A DNA stretch of 64,000 bases from Rubritalea profundi (GCF_002954445.1 NZ_MQWA01000001.1:2380223-2444222); one strand, 5' to 3'; numbered from the stretch's first letter, positions 17,244-26,277 are shown. The notes: a model not told the origin generated them from the letters alone. Program-made: numbers and translations.

Positions 17244-19217
17244 TTAGATGACGCGATCGTTGCCACCGTCTACTGGGATCTGGGCGCCAGTTGTTTTGCC
17301 GAAAAGTGGTGAAGCCATGGCTGAAACCATTTGGCCAACATTGGCAGATTTGATCTCAGTTTTGAGCAAGTTGCGAGTTTTGTATTCGTCCACTGTTAGG
17401 CCGTAGCGCTCAGCTGATCGCTTCAAGTTTTCAGCAGTCCAGAGTTTGGTGTCGAACACGGCGTCTGGGTGAATGATGTTGCAGCGGACGCCTTGTGGTG
17501 CGAGCTCGAGAGCGGCCACGCGACAAAGTTGGTTGAGACCAGCTTTGGCACAAGAGTAGGATGCCGCACCAGCTCCTGGTGCATTCACATTGCGTGAGCC
17601 AACGAGAACGATTGCTCCGTCGATACCGAGCTTGAGGAATGGAATGGTCTCGCGCAGGAGTTTCTGGTGAGAGGTGAGGTTGACCGCAAAGGACTTGTCC
17701 CAATTTTGCTGCTCGAGGTTTTCGAGGAATGCGCCAGCTGTGAAAATTCCAGCATTTGAAACGAGGATGTCGAGTCCGCCGTAGGTATTGATGATTGTCT
17801 CCACAACGTTGGTGATTGCCTTGTCGTCGGTGAGGTTGGCGACGATGCCGAGCCCGCCAATTTCCGCCATTGTTTCGACGATGTCTGGGTTGAGGTCGGC
17901 TCCGATGACTGTTGCTCCAGCGAGAGCTAGTTGCTCAGCGCAGGCAAAACCGATGCCCGCTGCTGCACCTGTGACCAGTGCGATCTTTCCTTGGTGCGTT
18001 GGTTTGTTTGATCCGCCTTTGTTGAGCTTGGCTTGTTCAAGCTCCCAGTATTCGATCTCGAAAAGGTCTTTCGCTGGAAGTGCCTGCCAAGCGCCAAATG
18101 CGTGCTCAGTTTTGAGGATGGTGTCGACTGAATGCTCAGCGATGTCAGCGATGATGTTAGCTTCCTTGAGTGTTGCTCCGAAGGAGACGATTCCGTGGTT
18201 AGCCCAGGCGGCCCAGCGCGGAGCGGTGTCGAGGATGGTTTCGCTCTTAGCGTGCTTGTCGAAGTACGCTGTGTACTCCTTGGCGTACTTCGCAGTTGCG
18301 CTAGTGGCGTCACAACTGTCTGCGAGGTAAAGAGGAAGTCGCTTGGTGCGGATCGTATGATCAGGAGTGACTGGTCCCTTTTTGCAGATTGTTGCAAGCT
18401 TCGGAGTCGCTGCGAAAGCGCCGGCCGCTTTTGAGGTGGAAAGGCGTGCGATGCAGGCTGTACCGCGCTCGTTAGATACTGCTTTACGTAGAGCTGCTAG
18501 ACCTAGGAGGTTCTTTGTGACTTTAGCCTTCTTTATAGGATTGGCCTTAAGGTTTGCCGCGACGTATTTCTCTGCGAGTGTGACCTTCTTGATCATCAGG
18601 TCGTAGGACTTCTTGGCGTCGTCATCGAAAGTGAAGATGCCGTGGTTCATCAAGATGAGACCATCTACTTTACTAAGGTCTTTGCCCGCGATTGCTTTTT
18701 GTACTGCTTTGGCGAGGACGAATCCAGGCATCACGTAGGGCACTACAATCATGGAGTCGCCAAAGACTTCCTTGATGTGCTTTTTTCCATTAGGATTGTT
18801 AGTCAGTGCTAGAATAGCATCGGCGTGGGTGTGGTCGACAAATTTTGCAGGGATCACAGCGTGAACAATTGCTTCGATCGATGGATTTGGCGCAGCCGGA
18901 TCAAGTAAGCCGAGGCGTTGTTGCTCGACCATGTCTGAGTCAGAAAGGGTGTCGAGTTCAGCGAGCTTGAGCAGGGTGTCCATCCGCACTGCAGGGAAGC
19001 CGGGCTTCTCGATTGTTGCTAGATCCCAGCCGGAACCTTTCACGCAAAGAACCTCGACAAAGTTGCCAAAGAAATCTTTGACTGTCGTTTTGACAGATGT
19101 GTTGCCTCCTCCGTGGAGTACGAGGTCAGGCTCTTGCCCTAGAAGGCGAGAGGTGTAGACGCGGAGTGCTAGGTCGTCTTTCTTTGGTGCTTCTTTGCTG
19201 TTGTAAAGGTTCTTCAT
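17244..19217 (-). CDS. Bifunctional class II aldolase / short-chain dehydrogenase (RhaD-ADH type)
   Basis: The 657-aa product matches the fused rhamnulose-1-phosphate-aldolase/alcohol-dehydrogenase family (PRK08324/TIGR02632; Bacillus YuxG). The N-terminal class II aldolase has LVLHGGGNTSVK, CVKGSGWDLATIE and the Zn-binding DHTHADAI and NHGIFTF. The C-terminal SDR (about residues 415-657) has ALVTGAAAGIGFA, VSNAGIF and the catalytic ASYSCAKAG (YxxxK). Characterised fusions split a ketose-1-phosphate into DHAP and an aldehyde and then convert the aldehyde with NAD. No L-rhamnose isomerase or FGGY kinase lies nearby; a DhaK-type kinase takes that place, so the sugar may differ from rhamnose. 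Confidence 0.88.
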   Translation of the reverse strand: MKNLYNSKEAPKKDDLALRVYTSRLLGQEPDLVLHGGGNTSVKTTVKDFFGNFVEVLCVKGSGWDLATIEKPGFPAVRMDTLLKLAELDTLSDSDMVEQQRLGLLDPAAPNPSIEAIVHAVIPAKFVDHTHADAILALTNNPNGKKHIKEVFGDSMIVVPYVMPGFVLAKAVQKAIAGKDLSKVDGLILMNHGIFTFDDDAKKSYDLMIKKVTLAEKYVAANLKANPIKKAKVTKNLLGLAALRKAVSNERGTACIARLSTSKAAGAFAATPKLATICKKGPVTPDHTIRTKRLPLYLADSCDATSATAKYAKEYTAYFDKHAKSETILDTAPRWAAWANHGIVSFGATLKEANIIADIAEHSVDTILKTEHAFGAWQALPAKDLFEIEYWELEQAKLNKGGSNKPTHQGKIALVTGAAAGIGFACAEQLALAGATVIGADLNPDIVETMAEIGGLGIVANLTDDKAITNVVETIINTYGGLDILVSNAGIFTAGAFLENLEQQNWDKSFAVNLTSHQKLLRETIPFLKLGIDGAIVLVGSRNVNAPGAGAASYSCAKAGLNQLCRVAALELAPQGVRCNIIHPDAVFDTKLWTAENLKRSAERYGLTVDEYKTRNLLKTEIKSANVGQMVSAMASPLFGKTTGAQIPVDGGNDRVI

Positions 19218-19300
19218 ATGAAGTGAATAGTTCGTTGAAATAATTGCGGGGGGAGAAAGCGTTTAGCTAATGGGCTAGACGCTGAAAGGTTGGTGGGTGC

Positions 19301-20143
19301 TTACCCGAGTAGTGGCACGAGCTGTTCGTTACACCATGCGCCATTCTGAAGAGTGACTTCATCTGGGTTCTTGATGGCGTCTTCGCATTCGTCTTCACAG
19401 ATGACCCAGCCCTTGTAGTTGCGCTGTACGAGGAATTCAGTGATCTGGTGGAAGTCCACTTTGCCTGATCCCATCTGTGACCATGGCTCAGCACCATTTC
19501 CTGAGAAATCCTTGTAGTGAACGTGGTTGATGAGGTGCTGCCAATGAGTCATTGTGTCAATCACATCCATGCCGCCGCGAACGATGTGACCAACGTCAGG
19601 AGTCCAACCCGTCACTGATGGGTCGAGTGAGTTGAGTACCACATTGTAGTCTTCTTGAGTTCGAACCAGTGAGCCCGGAGGCGAGTTCGGGTGGAAAGAG
19701 CATGTGAGACCAGCCTCTGCTGCACGACGTGAAACGCGGTTCACGTTGTTAACGAGGTTGAGTCGGCGTTGCTGGAGATTGTGGCGGCCGCCCGGAAGTG
19801 GCACGGTGCCGAGAGCTGCTCCTGGGAAGAGCTTGAGAGTCTCGATCGTCCAGTCCGCACAGGCGCGCTCGGACTCGGTTTCTTCTTCGCCGTCCCATTG
19901 GCAAATTAGCGCGAGAGCAGCCAGCTCGATGCCAGCTTCGTCTAGGTCAGCCTTGAGTTTAGCTGGGTCTTTCCAGTCGCCCATCCAGTAGGTATCATAG
20001 GGCTCTAGAACCATTGGCTCGATGCCTTTGAAGCCTGCTTTTCCTACGGTCTTGATCATGTGACCAAGTTGATTTTTATTACCTTCTCCGTAGCCGTCCA
20101 TGAACCAAGTGTAAACCTCGGATCCAAATTTGATGTCGCTCAT
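19301..20143 (-). CDS. Sugar phosphate isomerase/epimerase-like TIM-barrel protein
   Basis: The 280-aa xylose-isomerase-like (AP_endonuc_2) TIM barrel has GFKGIEPMV, a conserved Glu region, SFHPNSPPGS, TPDVGHIVRGG, INHVHYKDF and ICEDECE. These supply the Glu, Asp, His and Glu that bind a divalent metal in this fold. Members include inosose dehydratases, ketose 3-epimerases and hydroxypyruvate isomerases, so the exact reaction cannot be read from sequence. It lies between the alpha/beta hydrolase and aldolase-SDR genes and probably makes or interconverts the ketose used by the kinase. Confidence 0.82.
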   Translation of the reverse strand: MSDIKFGSEVYTWFMDGYGEGNKNQLGHMIKTVGKAGFKGIEPMVLEPYDTYWMGDWKDPAKLKADLDEAGIELAALALICQWDGEEETESERACADWTIETLKLFPGAALGTVPLPGGRHNLQQRRLNLVNNVNRVSRRAAEAGLTCSFHPNSPPGSLVRTQEDYNVVLNSLDPSVTGWTPDVGHIVRGGMDVIDTMTHWQHLINHVHYKDFSGNGAEPWSQMGSGKVDFHQITEFLVQRNYKGWVICEDECEDAIKNPDEVTLQNGAWCNEQLVPLLG

Positions 20144-20164
20144 AATGTTTTGTGTTTTTTAGAA

Positions 20165-20968
20165 TTAGTTTTCAAGAAGCCAAGCAGTGGTCTTCTCGTT
20201 GAAGGCTGGGAGATTCTCAAAGTGGAATCCGTGGCCTGAATTGTCATAGAAGTAGCTGTCGCTGTTAGGAATAGCGTTAGCAACTTCGTTAGCCATCCAG
20301 AGTGGAGTGAATATGTCGTCAATCCCGCCCGTGATTAGGCAGGGGACTTTGATGTTAGGCAGCTCAGCTAGTGAGTCGTGGCTGGTGCATGCTGCTGATT
20401 GAGCCTGCAGTCCATGCAGAGGCTGAGGTGTTGGATCGAGATCCGCACCTTCTTGGCCTTCGGCTAGAGATGCGTAGCAATCTGAGTTGTCCCAGAATGG
20501 TTTAGCAAAAATAAGCGTCTGAATGTAGTGCATGAATTCACCTGGTGTGAAGCGTGCCTTACATGTTTCCATGTGTTGGAAAATGCCCTTGGCGTAGTTG
20601 TCACAGCGAGCCCATGTGCACATAAGGATAGCGCTAGAAACTTTCTCTGGGTGGCGAAGCATCAATTGCTGCGCAATGATAGATCCCATTGAGCATCCCA
20701 CAACACGTGCTTGCTTAATTCCGAGTTCGTCCATCAAGGCTGCGTAGTCATCAGCCATCATGGCGGATGTGTACGGGCCTTCCGGTTTGTCGGAAAGTCC
20801 GACACCGCGGTTGTCGGGCATGATGCAGCGGAAATGCTTGGACCATTCTTCCGCGTGCGCTTCCCAAACTCCACCTGGAGCAGTGATACCCATGATGCAG
20901 ATGAGAGGTTCGCCTGAACCTAGCTCTTCGTAGTGCGTCTGGATGCCGTTGACTGTTACGTTTGGCAT
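20165..20968 (-). CDS. Alpha/beta-fold hydrolase
   Basis: The 267-aa product has the oxyanion-hole region IMGITAPGG, DNRGVGLSDKP, the nucleophile elbow GCSMGS, an acidic residue in GGIDDIFTP and the catalytic His in SGHGFHFE. It resembles 3-oxoadipate enol-lactonase/haloperoxidase-type hydrolases. No signal peptide is seen. Within this cluster a lactonase or deacylase role on a sugar derivative is plausible but inferred only from context. It is separated by 17-21 bp from both neighbours, so it is clearly an operon member. Confidence 0.8.
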   Translation of the reverse strand: MPNVTVNGIQTHYEELGSGEPLICIMGITAPGGVWEAHAEEWSKHFRCIMPDNRGVGLSDKPEGPYTSAMMADDYAALMDELGIKQARVVGCSMGSIIAQQLMLRHPEKVSSAILMCTWARCDNYAKGIFQHMETCKARFTPGEFMHYIQTLIFAKPFWDNSDCYASLAEGQEGADLDPTPQPLHGLQAQSAACTSHDSLAELPNIKVPCLITGGIDDIFTPLWMANEVANAIPNSDSYFYDNSGHGFHFENLPAFNEKTTAWLLEN

Positions 20969-20985
20969 AATGTTAGTTTGTTAGC

Positions 20986-21996
20986 TTAACCTACTGCGTT
21001 ACGAACCTTGATCGATGCATCGAGGATGGCATCCCAAGTTTTTGGCGTTTCGAGTACTGAGTTGTCGAACATGCAGCCATCCCAACAAATGTGTTGGATG
21101 CCACGTTGGTCGTAGTCCTTGAGCCACATTTCAGAGCAGCGAGTGATATCAAGTTTGCCGTTAGGATCATCAGCTAGGCAATGGCGGCCAGTCTTGTCGT
21201 GTGAGCCTGAGCCATGGACTGAGCCGTCGTTCTGAGCGACGTGGAAGTCAGTTGTCCAAGGGCGAAGCGCGTCGGTCATCGTCTTGTACGCAGCCCAGAA
21301 TTCGTCTTCGCTATAACTAGGCTTGAGAAGAGCATTCTCCGGCGAGTTGTAGCCGAGAAGATAAAGGTAAGTGTGAGCGAGGTCTGCTTGGAAACCTATA
21401 GTGGAAGGCATTCCAGTTTCTTCGAGAGTGTTAAGCATGTGCTTCCATGAGTGCATGCCGCCCCAGCAGATTTCACCTTCAGCCGCGAGGCGTTCACCGT
21501 GCTCAGCAGCCACAGCGCCAGCGCGTTGGAAAGTTTCTGCGAGTAGTTTAGTGTTGGCTAACTCGTCTTTTTCAAAGTCTTCTGGGCTACCAGCCGAGTC
21601 GATGCGGATCACTCCGTAGTCACGGGCGCCGTGCTCTTTAAGAACTTGGCCAATCTTAGCAGAAAGTGCGACAGCGTGTACGAAGTTGTCACGGTCGTCT
21701 TGTGAGCCGAATGCGCAACCACCGACGGTGCCTGGCCATACTGGAGCAACCAGTGAGCCAATCTTGAAGCCGGAGTCAGCAATCTTGTCCGCCATGTGAC
21801 GGATGTCGTCGATCGAGGCTTCTGGATCTGTGTGTGGGTGGAAAAGAAAGAGGTCGACGCCGTCAAATTTTTGACCGTCGACGTCAGCGTTCTTTGTGAG
21901 CTCGAGCATGCGCTCGAGTGAGATTGGTGGGTGGTCAGTGCCTTCTTCTTTTCCGACGAGGCCGGGCCACATCGCGTTGTGTAATTTTAGTGCCAT
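20986..21996 (-). CDS. Sugar isomerase/epimerase-like TIM-barrel protein
   Basis: A 336-aa xylose-isomerase-like TIM barrel, distinct from the one at 19301-20143. Visible blocks are [74 protein letters not shown] and [11 protein letters not shown]. The His, Glu and Asp residues in these blocks are consistent with a divalent-metal site. It is the first catabolic gene after the regulator and directly follows the inverted repeat at 22002-22079. No precise reaction can be assigned; conversion of an aldose or ketose entering the pathway is the most likely role. Confidence 0.78.
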   Translation of the reverse strand: MALKLHNAMWPGLVGKEEGTDHPPISLERMLELTKNADVDGQKFDGVDLFLFHPHTDPEASIDDIRHMADKIADSGFKIGSLVAPVWPGTVGGCAFGSQDDRDNFVHAVALSAKIGQVLKEHGARDYGVIRIDSAGSPEDFEKDELANTKLLAETFQRAGAVAAEHGERLAAEGEICWGGMHSWKHMLNTLEETGMPSTIGFQADLAHTYLYLLGYNSPENALLKPSYSEDEFWAAYKTMTDALRPWTTDFHVAQNDGSVHGSGSHDKTGRHCLADDPNGKLDITRCSEMWLKDYDQRGIQHICWDGCMFDNSVLETPKTWDAILDASIKVRNAVG

Positions 21997-22001
21997 ATTA
22001 T

Positions 22002-22079
22002 GTTGAGTTTTTTAGTCTAAATGAGAATTGGCTCAAGCCATTATTTATTCTGTAGGTCATTTTAGACTATTTTCTCAAC
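22002..22079. promoter_or_regulatory. Long inverted repeat between the PAS-AraC gene and the sugar operon
   Basis: Left half has GTTGAG then TAGTCTAAA-TGA; right half has TCA-TTTTAGACTA then CTCAAC. The 9-bp core arms TAGTCTAAA (22013-22021) and TTTAGACTA (22061-22069) are perfect and about 40 bp apart. A small GGCT..AGCC sits between them. The position, 6-85 bp upstream of the first catabolic gene, fits paired regulator half-sites. A role as mRNA hairpin or terminator of the regulator gene is possible but less likely, since no T-run follows the right arm. Confidence 0.55.
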
Positions 22080-22133
22080 TTGTATTGTATTGCTCTGTGG
22101 TGTTTTTGTATAAAATCGGCAACGGCGAATTAT

Positions 22134-22877
22134 TTAACTGGTCGTTTTTGCGCGATGTCTTTTTCTATACTGCAAAGGAGTCTCATTGGTGATGCGTGAG
22201 AATTCTCTGCTGAAGTGGCTTTGATCGACGTATCCGCAGGCTGCGGAAATTCCGGCGAGCGACTCATCACTGTGGCTGAGTTTGTAACAGGCATCATGGA
22301 CTCTAAGGTGGCGAATGTATTGCCTAGGAGTCATGTGGAGTTGCTTCTTGAACTTCCTCTCAAAGGCGCTTATTGACAGGTTCGCGAGTTTAGCGAGTTC
22401 AGTGACTCGGACGTTTTCGGCAAATCGCTCATGCATTGCTTTAAGTGCGGCTCCGAGTTCCGAGTGGATGTCTATGGCGGATGTCCCAGTCGAAAAAGGG
22501 CGCGTGGTTCCAGCTACGGCGATGACTTTGCCCTCACTATTAAAGAGAGGGATTTTAGTGGTAGTGGACCAATCAACAAAACCTTTTCCGCGTGGGACAA
22601 GCTCGACTTTGTTATACATTGGCTGGCCAGTCTCGATGACTAACAAGTCATCTTTGGCGTAGGCGTTGGCTTGACCAGGGGGGAAAAAATTTTGATCAGT
22701 TTTCCCTAGTAATTCTTCAGGACTGGTGACCCCTAGTTTCTTCGCGAGGCGGCTATTGGCTGATACAAATCTGAGCTTAGTGTCTTTGACAAAGTATAGG
22801 AATCCTGGGAGGTGATCAAAAAGGCCCTCGCCGTGATCTATAAGTTGGTTTTTTAAAAAAAACGTTAGGTTTTTCAT
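22134..22877 (-). CDS. PAS domain AraC-family transcriptional regulator
   Basis: The 247-aa product has an N-terminal PAS domain (about residues 20-125; GFLYFVKDTKLRFVSANSRLAKKLG, LLGKTDQNFFPP). A C-terminal AraC DNA-binding domain with two helix-turn-helices follows (ELAKLANLSISAFERKFKKQL and the CGYVDQSHFSREFSR segment, about 145-245). The PAS domain replaces the usual cupin sugar-binding domain of AraC proteins, an arrangement frequent in Verrucomicrobiota. It is encoded immediately upstream of the sugar operon on the same strand, with the inverted repeat in the gap, so it is the obvious candidate regulator. The ligand is unknown. Confidence 0.88.
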   Translation of the reverse strand: MKNLTFFLKNQLIDHGEGLFDHLPGFLYFVKDTKLRFVSANSRLAKKLGVTSPEELLGKTDQNFFPPGQANAYAKDDLLVIETGQPMYNKVELVPRGKGFVDWSTTTKIPLFNSEGKVIAVAGTTRPFSTGTSAIDIHSELGAALKAMHERFAENVRVTELAKLANLSISAFERKFKKQLHMTPRQYIRHLRVHDACYKLSHSDESLAGISAACGYVDQSHFSREFSRITNETPLQYRKRHRAKTTS

Positions 22878-23015
22878 CTGTTAGATTGTTGGGAGTAGTG
22901 TGTCTCATTGGTGTGGTGTCGGGGAACAGCAGAACGAAAGGCATTGTTAATGCCTGCACGACTTCTATGCGAAGAGTGGATTGTTAGGCAATCACGAAAT
23001 GGGGGAATTGTTAGG

Positions 23016-23513
23016 TTAGCGCTTCTTAGGAAGTCGCTTACCTGCAATCCTAGCTTGGATGAGGTTCTGGCAACACCCCTTGGTGCGGAGTTCTTCGCAG
23101 TTAGCCTCGATGCGGATTGACTGGCTTTTGGGGCGAAATCCCATTCGGCGCGTGAGGCAGTCATTGAGAAGTTCGAGGTGATTATCTTCAAACTCTAGTA
23201 CTTTTCCACAGTCAATACAGATGAGGTGGTTGTGTGCAGGTTTGTCGTTAAAGTTAGGGTCGTAGGTCTTGGTGTCCTCACCTAGATCAATCTCGTATAG
23301 CAAGTTGGCTTCGACTAGGAGTCCAAGAGTGCGGTAGACGGTGGCTCGGGAGGCTTTGGAGTTTGTCTTGCGAATGCGCTCCCATAGTTCGTCAGCCGTA
23401 AAGTGATCATCGGATTCAAAAATAATATCGATGATGGCGTTGCGCTGAGGGGTGCTACGCAGGCCTTTCCCTTTTAGGAAGGTATTGAGTTTTTCGTGGA
23501 TTTCAGCGAGCAT
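23016..23513 (-). CDS. Fur-family transcriptional regulator
   Basis: The 165-aa Fur/Zur/PerR-type repressor has an N-terminal winged helix (LRSTPQRNAIIDII, DELWERIR, SRATVYRTLGLLVEA) and a C-terminal dimerisation domain with NHLICIDCGKVLEFED. The CxxC and His/Asp/Glu residues of this domain bind metal. The regulated metal (Fe, Zn or Mn/peroxide) cannot be assigned. It is divergent from the lipoprotein gene at 23603 with about 90 bp between them. About 140 bp of non-coding sequence separates it from the downstream AraC gene. Confidence 0.9.
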   Translation of the reverse strand: MLAEIHEKLNTFLKGKGLRSTPQRNAIIDIIFESDDHFTADELWERIRKTNSKASRATVYRTLGLLVEANLLYEIDLGEDTKTYDPNFNDKPAHNHLICIDCGKVLEFEDNHLELLNDCLTRRMGFRPKSQSIRIEANCEELRTKGCCQNLIQARIAGKRLPKKR

Positions 23514-23602
23514 ACGGATAGGAGATAAACCGAGTAATTACAGATTAAACAGCTGTTGGCAACATTCGGAGTTGGATTTTTTTATTAGTTAGTCTAGTTA
23601 GT

Positions 23603-24073
23603 ATGGCTATGAGAGCACTGCATTTTCTCGCGATAGCATCGATTCTTCTGAGCGTTTCTTGTGCTTCCCATAAGAGTGAAGTCGATGTGAGAACCTACCA
23701 TTTGAAGGATACTAAGCGAGTTAAGCGTGATTATAAAGTGGTCCGCGCTGAACAACAAAAGCGCCTAAGAGGAGCTATCACGCAATCTGAGATGGCGGCT
23801 AGAAAAGGGCAGTATTATATGATAGATTGGGACGTGCGACAGCATTCCGTGACGGACCCCATACGCGTTGTCTTTAAATACCACCAAGCGGCAACAGGGA
23901 CCATAGAGCTCAAAATGATCGAAAATTTTGCTAAGTCTGAGACAAGAGGTAGCTGCGAGTTCGCTATTGTTGGAGAACTGTATCAAAAAAAGGGACGAGT
24001 CTTAGACTGGAGAGTGGAGGTGTATTCTGGAGCCAAACTGTTGGCATCCGAGCAGTCTTATCTTTGGGAATAA
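23603..24073 (+). CDS. Hypothetical lipoprotein
   Basis: The 156-aa product has a type II signal peptide with lipobox LSVSC (Cys at about residue 20; an alternative start is the ATG 6 bp downstream). A charged region of about 40 aa follows, then a beta-rich segment (MIDWDVRQHSVTDPIRVVFKYHQ... and VEVYSGAKLLASEQSYLWE). No known domain is recognised. It lies divergent from fur and may share its control region. Function unknown; membrane anchoring is the only supported inference. Confidence 0.65.
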   Translation: MAMRALHFLAIASILLSVSCASHKSEVDVRTYHLKDTKRVKRDYKVVRAEQQKRLRGAITQSEMAARKGQYYMIDWDVRQHSVTDPIRVVFKYHQAATGTIELKMIENFAKSETRGSCEFAIVGELYQKKGRVLDWRVEVYSGAKLLASEQSYLWE

Positions 24074-24160
24074 TAGAGAGGGCGGCGTTGGTTACAATTG
24101 TGACAGAAATATGGTATTTTTAGCTCGCTATTAGTTGACGAGTTCACTTTAGAAGCTACC

Positions 24161-24727
24161 ATGACTTTAATGCTGGCAGGTAGACCAGCGATTCCCAAAG
24201 TGAGCAATTCCAACATCATTCTTGCATGTAATGTAAACGGCCTAGGATGGGTGCGTTGTGAGGGCAAAGGCTCTTTCATGAACAGTCCTAAACTGAAAGC
24301 TTGGGCTGATGATCAGTTAAAGTCAGGCACCGTTCACGTTGTTATCGACCTAGAGCACTGTACCGGCATGGACTCCACTTTCATGGGGACTATGGCAGGT
24401 CTCGCTATGCGATTGATTAAAACCTCAGGTGGGATACTCGAGGTGACGTCAGCTGATAAAAAAAATAGCCAGGCTCTCGACGACCTGGGTTTAAGTTCAT
24501 TGATGCAGATCAATCCAGAGTCGCCATCATGGAGTGGCCAAGAAGGAGCGATGCGTAAATCACTTACTGAGTACGGTCAGGTCAATTCAACTGATAGAAC
24601 GAAGCACGTTTTTGATGCGCATAAGACACTGTGTGATGCAGATGATAGTAACAGCGAGAAGTTCTCTACAGTGTTAGACTGTTTAGAGGCAGAGTTACTC
24701 TCACGTCATAAACCTTCAGAAGAGTAA
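24161..24727 (+). CDS. STAS domain protein (anti-sigma antagonist type)
   Basis: The 188-aa product has a STAS core in its first two-thirds: VHVVIDLEHCTGMDSTFMGTMAGLAMRL carries the phospho-acceptor Ser/Thr position following Asp, and LDDLGLSSLMQ matches the last helix. STAS proteins of this kind are dephosphorylated by SpoIIE-type phosphatases and then bind an HPK-type anti-sigma kinase. The SpoIIE-type phosphatase gene starts 15 bp downstream, so the two form a partner-switching pair. The C-terminal extension of about 60 aa has no recognised domain. No kinase or sigma factor is in the window. Confidence 0.82.
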   Translation: MTLMLAGRPAIPKVSNSNIILACNVNGLGWVRCEGKGSFMNSPKLKAWADDQLKSGTVHVVIDLEHCTGMDSTFMGTMAGLAMRLIKTSGGILEVTSADKKNSQALDDLGLSSLMQINPESPSWSGQEGAMRKSLTEYGQVNSTDRTKHVFDAHKTLCDADDSNSEKFSTVLDCLEAELLSRHKPSEE

Positions 24728-24742
24728 CTAGTTTGTGAAGTT

Positions 24743-26227
24743 GTGAGTAGAGTGTTAGTTGAAATTGACGAGTTGTTCTCCGACACCGACACGATTGTGG
24801 TTGTCTGCTTATTGTTCTCCACTGTTTTATTGTTTTCACTGCTGATTAGTTGGCGGAAGACGCGTCAGCGTTTGCATGTCTCAGAAGAGCAGAAGCATGT
24901 GATCGAGGGGGAGGAGCATCGGATGTTCGAATTCCTACACACACTAGGTATCGCCTTGGAGGAAGATCATAGTGCTTTTAAATTACACCGTGAGATTGTG
25001 GATGGCATCAGCACGGTAGTGAGTTCACGTGGTGGAGCTTTGTATTTGTTAGATAGAGCTCGCAAACATTTGGTGCCAAAAGCTATTTCTAAAAAATGCC
25101 CACTCTTGATAGGACTACCAGTGGAGGTTTTAAAAAAGGTGGATGGAGATGTGAGAGCGCTGAAGAGCCATGTCCAGCTGAGTAAAGTGCCTCACGAGGA
25201 GGGGATGCTAGGGGCTGTGTTAGCTTCGGGAGTTACGCAGATGGTCCCTGATGTGAAAAATCATGAGGCATTCAGAGATGCGTTTGTCCATTACCATGGT
25301 AATGTCTCAGCGCTTGTAGCTCCGTTGAAATACGGTGGACGTGACCTTGGTGTGTTGGCCGTTGCTCGTAAGCATGAAGAGGGGGCCTTTTCAGAAAGTG
25401 AATTTGAGTTGTTCCAGTCAGCGAGTGAGCAGGCCGCCTTTGCGCTAGGTAATGCTATGATCCACCAAGAGGCTGGAGAGAAGCGCAAGATTGTGAACGA
25501 GCTGCGCACAGCCAGAGAGGTTCAGCAAGTCTTGTTGCCACGGCAACGACCACAGATCGAAGGCTATCGCCTAGAAGGAGTCAATAGGCCTGCACGTTTG
25601 ATTAGTGGCGACTACTATGACTACATTGCTCTGGGTGAAGGCCGATGGGCCATAGTCATTGCAGATGTTTCAGGTAAGGGAGTTGCCGCAGGATTGCTGA
25701 TGGCGATGTGTCGTAGTGTGCTCCGCTCAGAGCTGACCCGTGAGTCTGATCCTCTAAAGGTCGTGAGCCAACTCAATCGTCAACTGTTTAACGATATTCG
25801 CGAAGACTCATTTATTAGCATGGCTCTCTATGTGATCAATGAGGCCAACGGTAAAGTGCAGTTAGTGCGTGCTGGCCACGATAAAGCGCCACTTTTGAGA
25901 AAGTCGACTAAGGTGATCGAGTGGATCAAGCCTCCAGGCCTAGCTATCGGTCTTGATGATGGTGATGTTTTTGACCGTGTGACCAAGCTTTATGAATTTG
26001 AGTTAGAGCCTGGCGATGTGATGTTGCTCTACACCGATGGAGTGACCGAGGCGCGTAACCACGCTGAGGATGAATTTGGTGCCGACAGCATGATCAATGT
26101 GATTAAGAGTTCTGCAGAATTAGGTGCCGAAAATGTGGTGGCATCGATGCTGAAGTCGCTCGACACTTTTGTCGGTGATGCAATGCAGTCTGACGACATC
26201 ACTATGATCGCTCTAGAGAAGCGATAG
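24743..26227 (+). CDS. Membrane-anchored GAF-SpoIIE protein phosphatase
   Basis: The 494-aa product (GTG start) has one N-terminal transmembrane segment (about residues 17-36), a GAF domain (about 55-235) and a PP2C/SpoIIE phosphatase (about 250-494). The phosphatase part has ARLISGDYYDYIAL, IADVSGKGVAAGLLMAMCR, RAGHDKAPLL, LLYTDGVTEARN and SDDITMIAL, with the metal-binding Asp residues retained. The GAF domain presumably senses a small ligand and controls dephosphorylation of a STAS partner, most likely the product of the gene directly upstream. Confidence 0.9.
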   Translation: MSRVLVEIDELFSDTDTIVVVCLLFSTVLLFSLLISWRKTRQRLHVSEEQKHVIEGEEHRMFEFLHTLGIALEEDHSAFKLHREIVDGISTVVSSRGGALYLLDRARKHLVPKAISKKCPLLIGLPVEVLKKVDGDVRALKSHVQLSKVPHEEGMLGAVLASGVTQMVPDVKNHEAFRDAFVHYHGNVSALVAPLKYGGRDLGVLAVARKHEEGAFSESEFELFQSASEQAAFALGNAMIHQEAGEKRKIVNELRTAREVQQVLLPRQRPQIEGYRLEGVNRPARLISGDYYDYIALGEGRWAIVIADVSGKGVAAGLLMAMCRSVLRSELTRESDPLKVVSQLNRQLFNDIREDSFISMALYVINEANGKVQLVRAGHDKAPLLRKSTKVIEWIKPPGLAIGLDDGDVFDRVTKLYEFELEPGDVMLLYTDGVTEARNHAEDEFGADSMINVIKSSAELGAENVVASMLKSLDTFVGDAMQSDDITMIALEKR

Positions 26228-26277
26228 TTTGGTAAATTCTCTGTCGCTGAAGTCCTAAGCTGTGCTATTTTTAGCGT

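Noticed and set aside
15388..19217. Glycerol/DHA fermentation locus
   Set aside because: No glycerol dehydrogenase or dehydratase is present, and the aldolase-SDR fusion and isomerases point to longer sugars.
22874..23191. 105-aa minus frame overlapping the end of fur
   Set aside because: Mostly antisense or off-frame reading of fur plus spacer; no start context and no family features.
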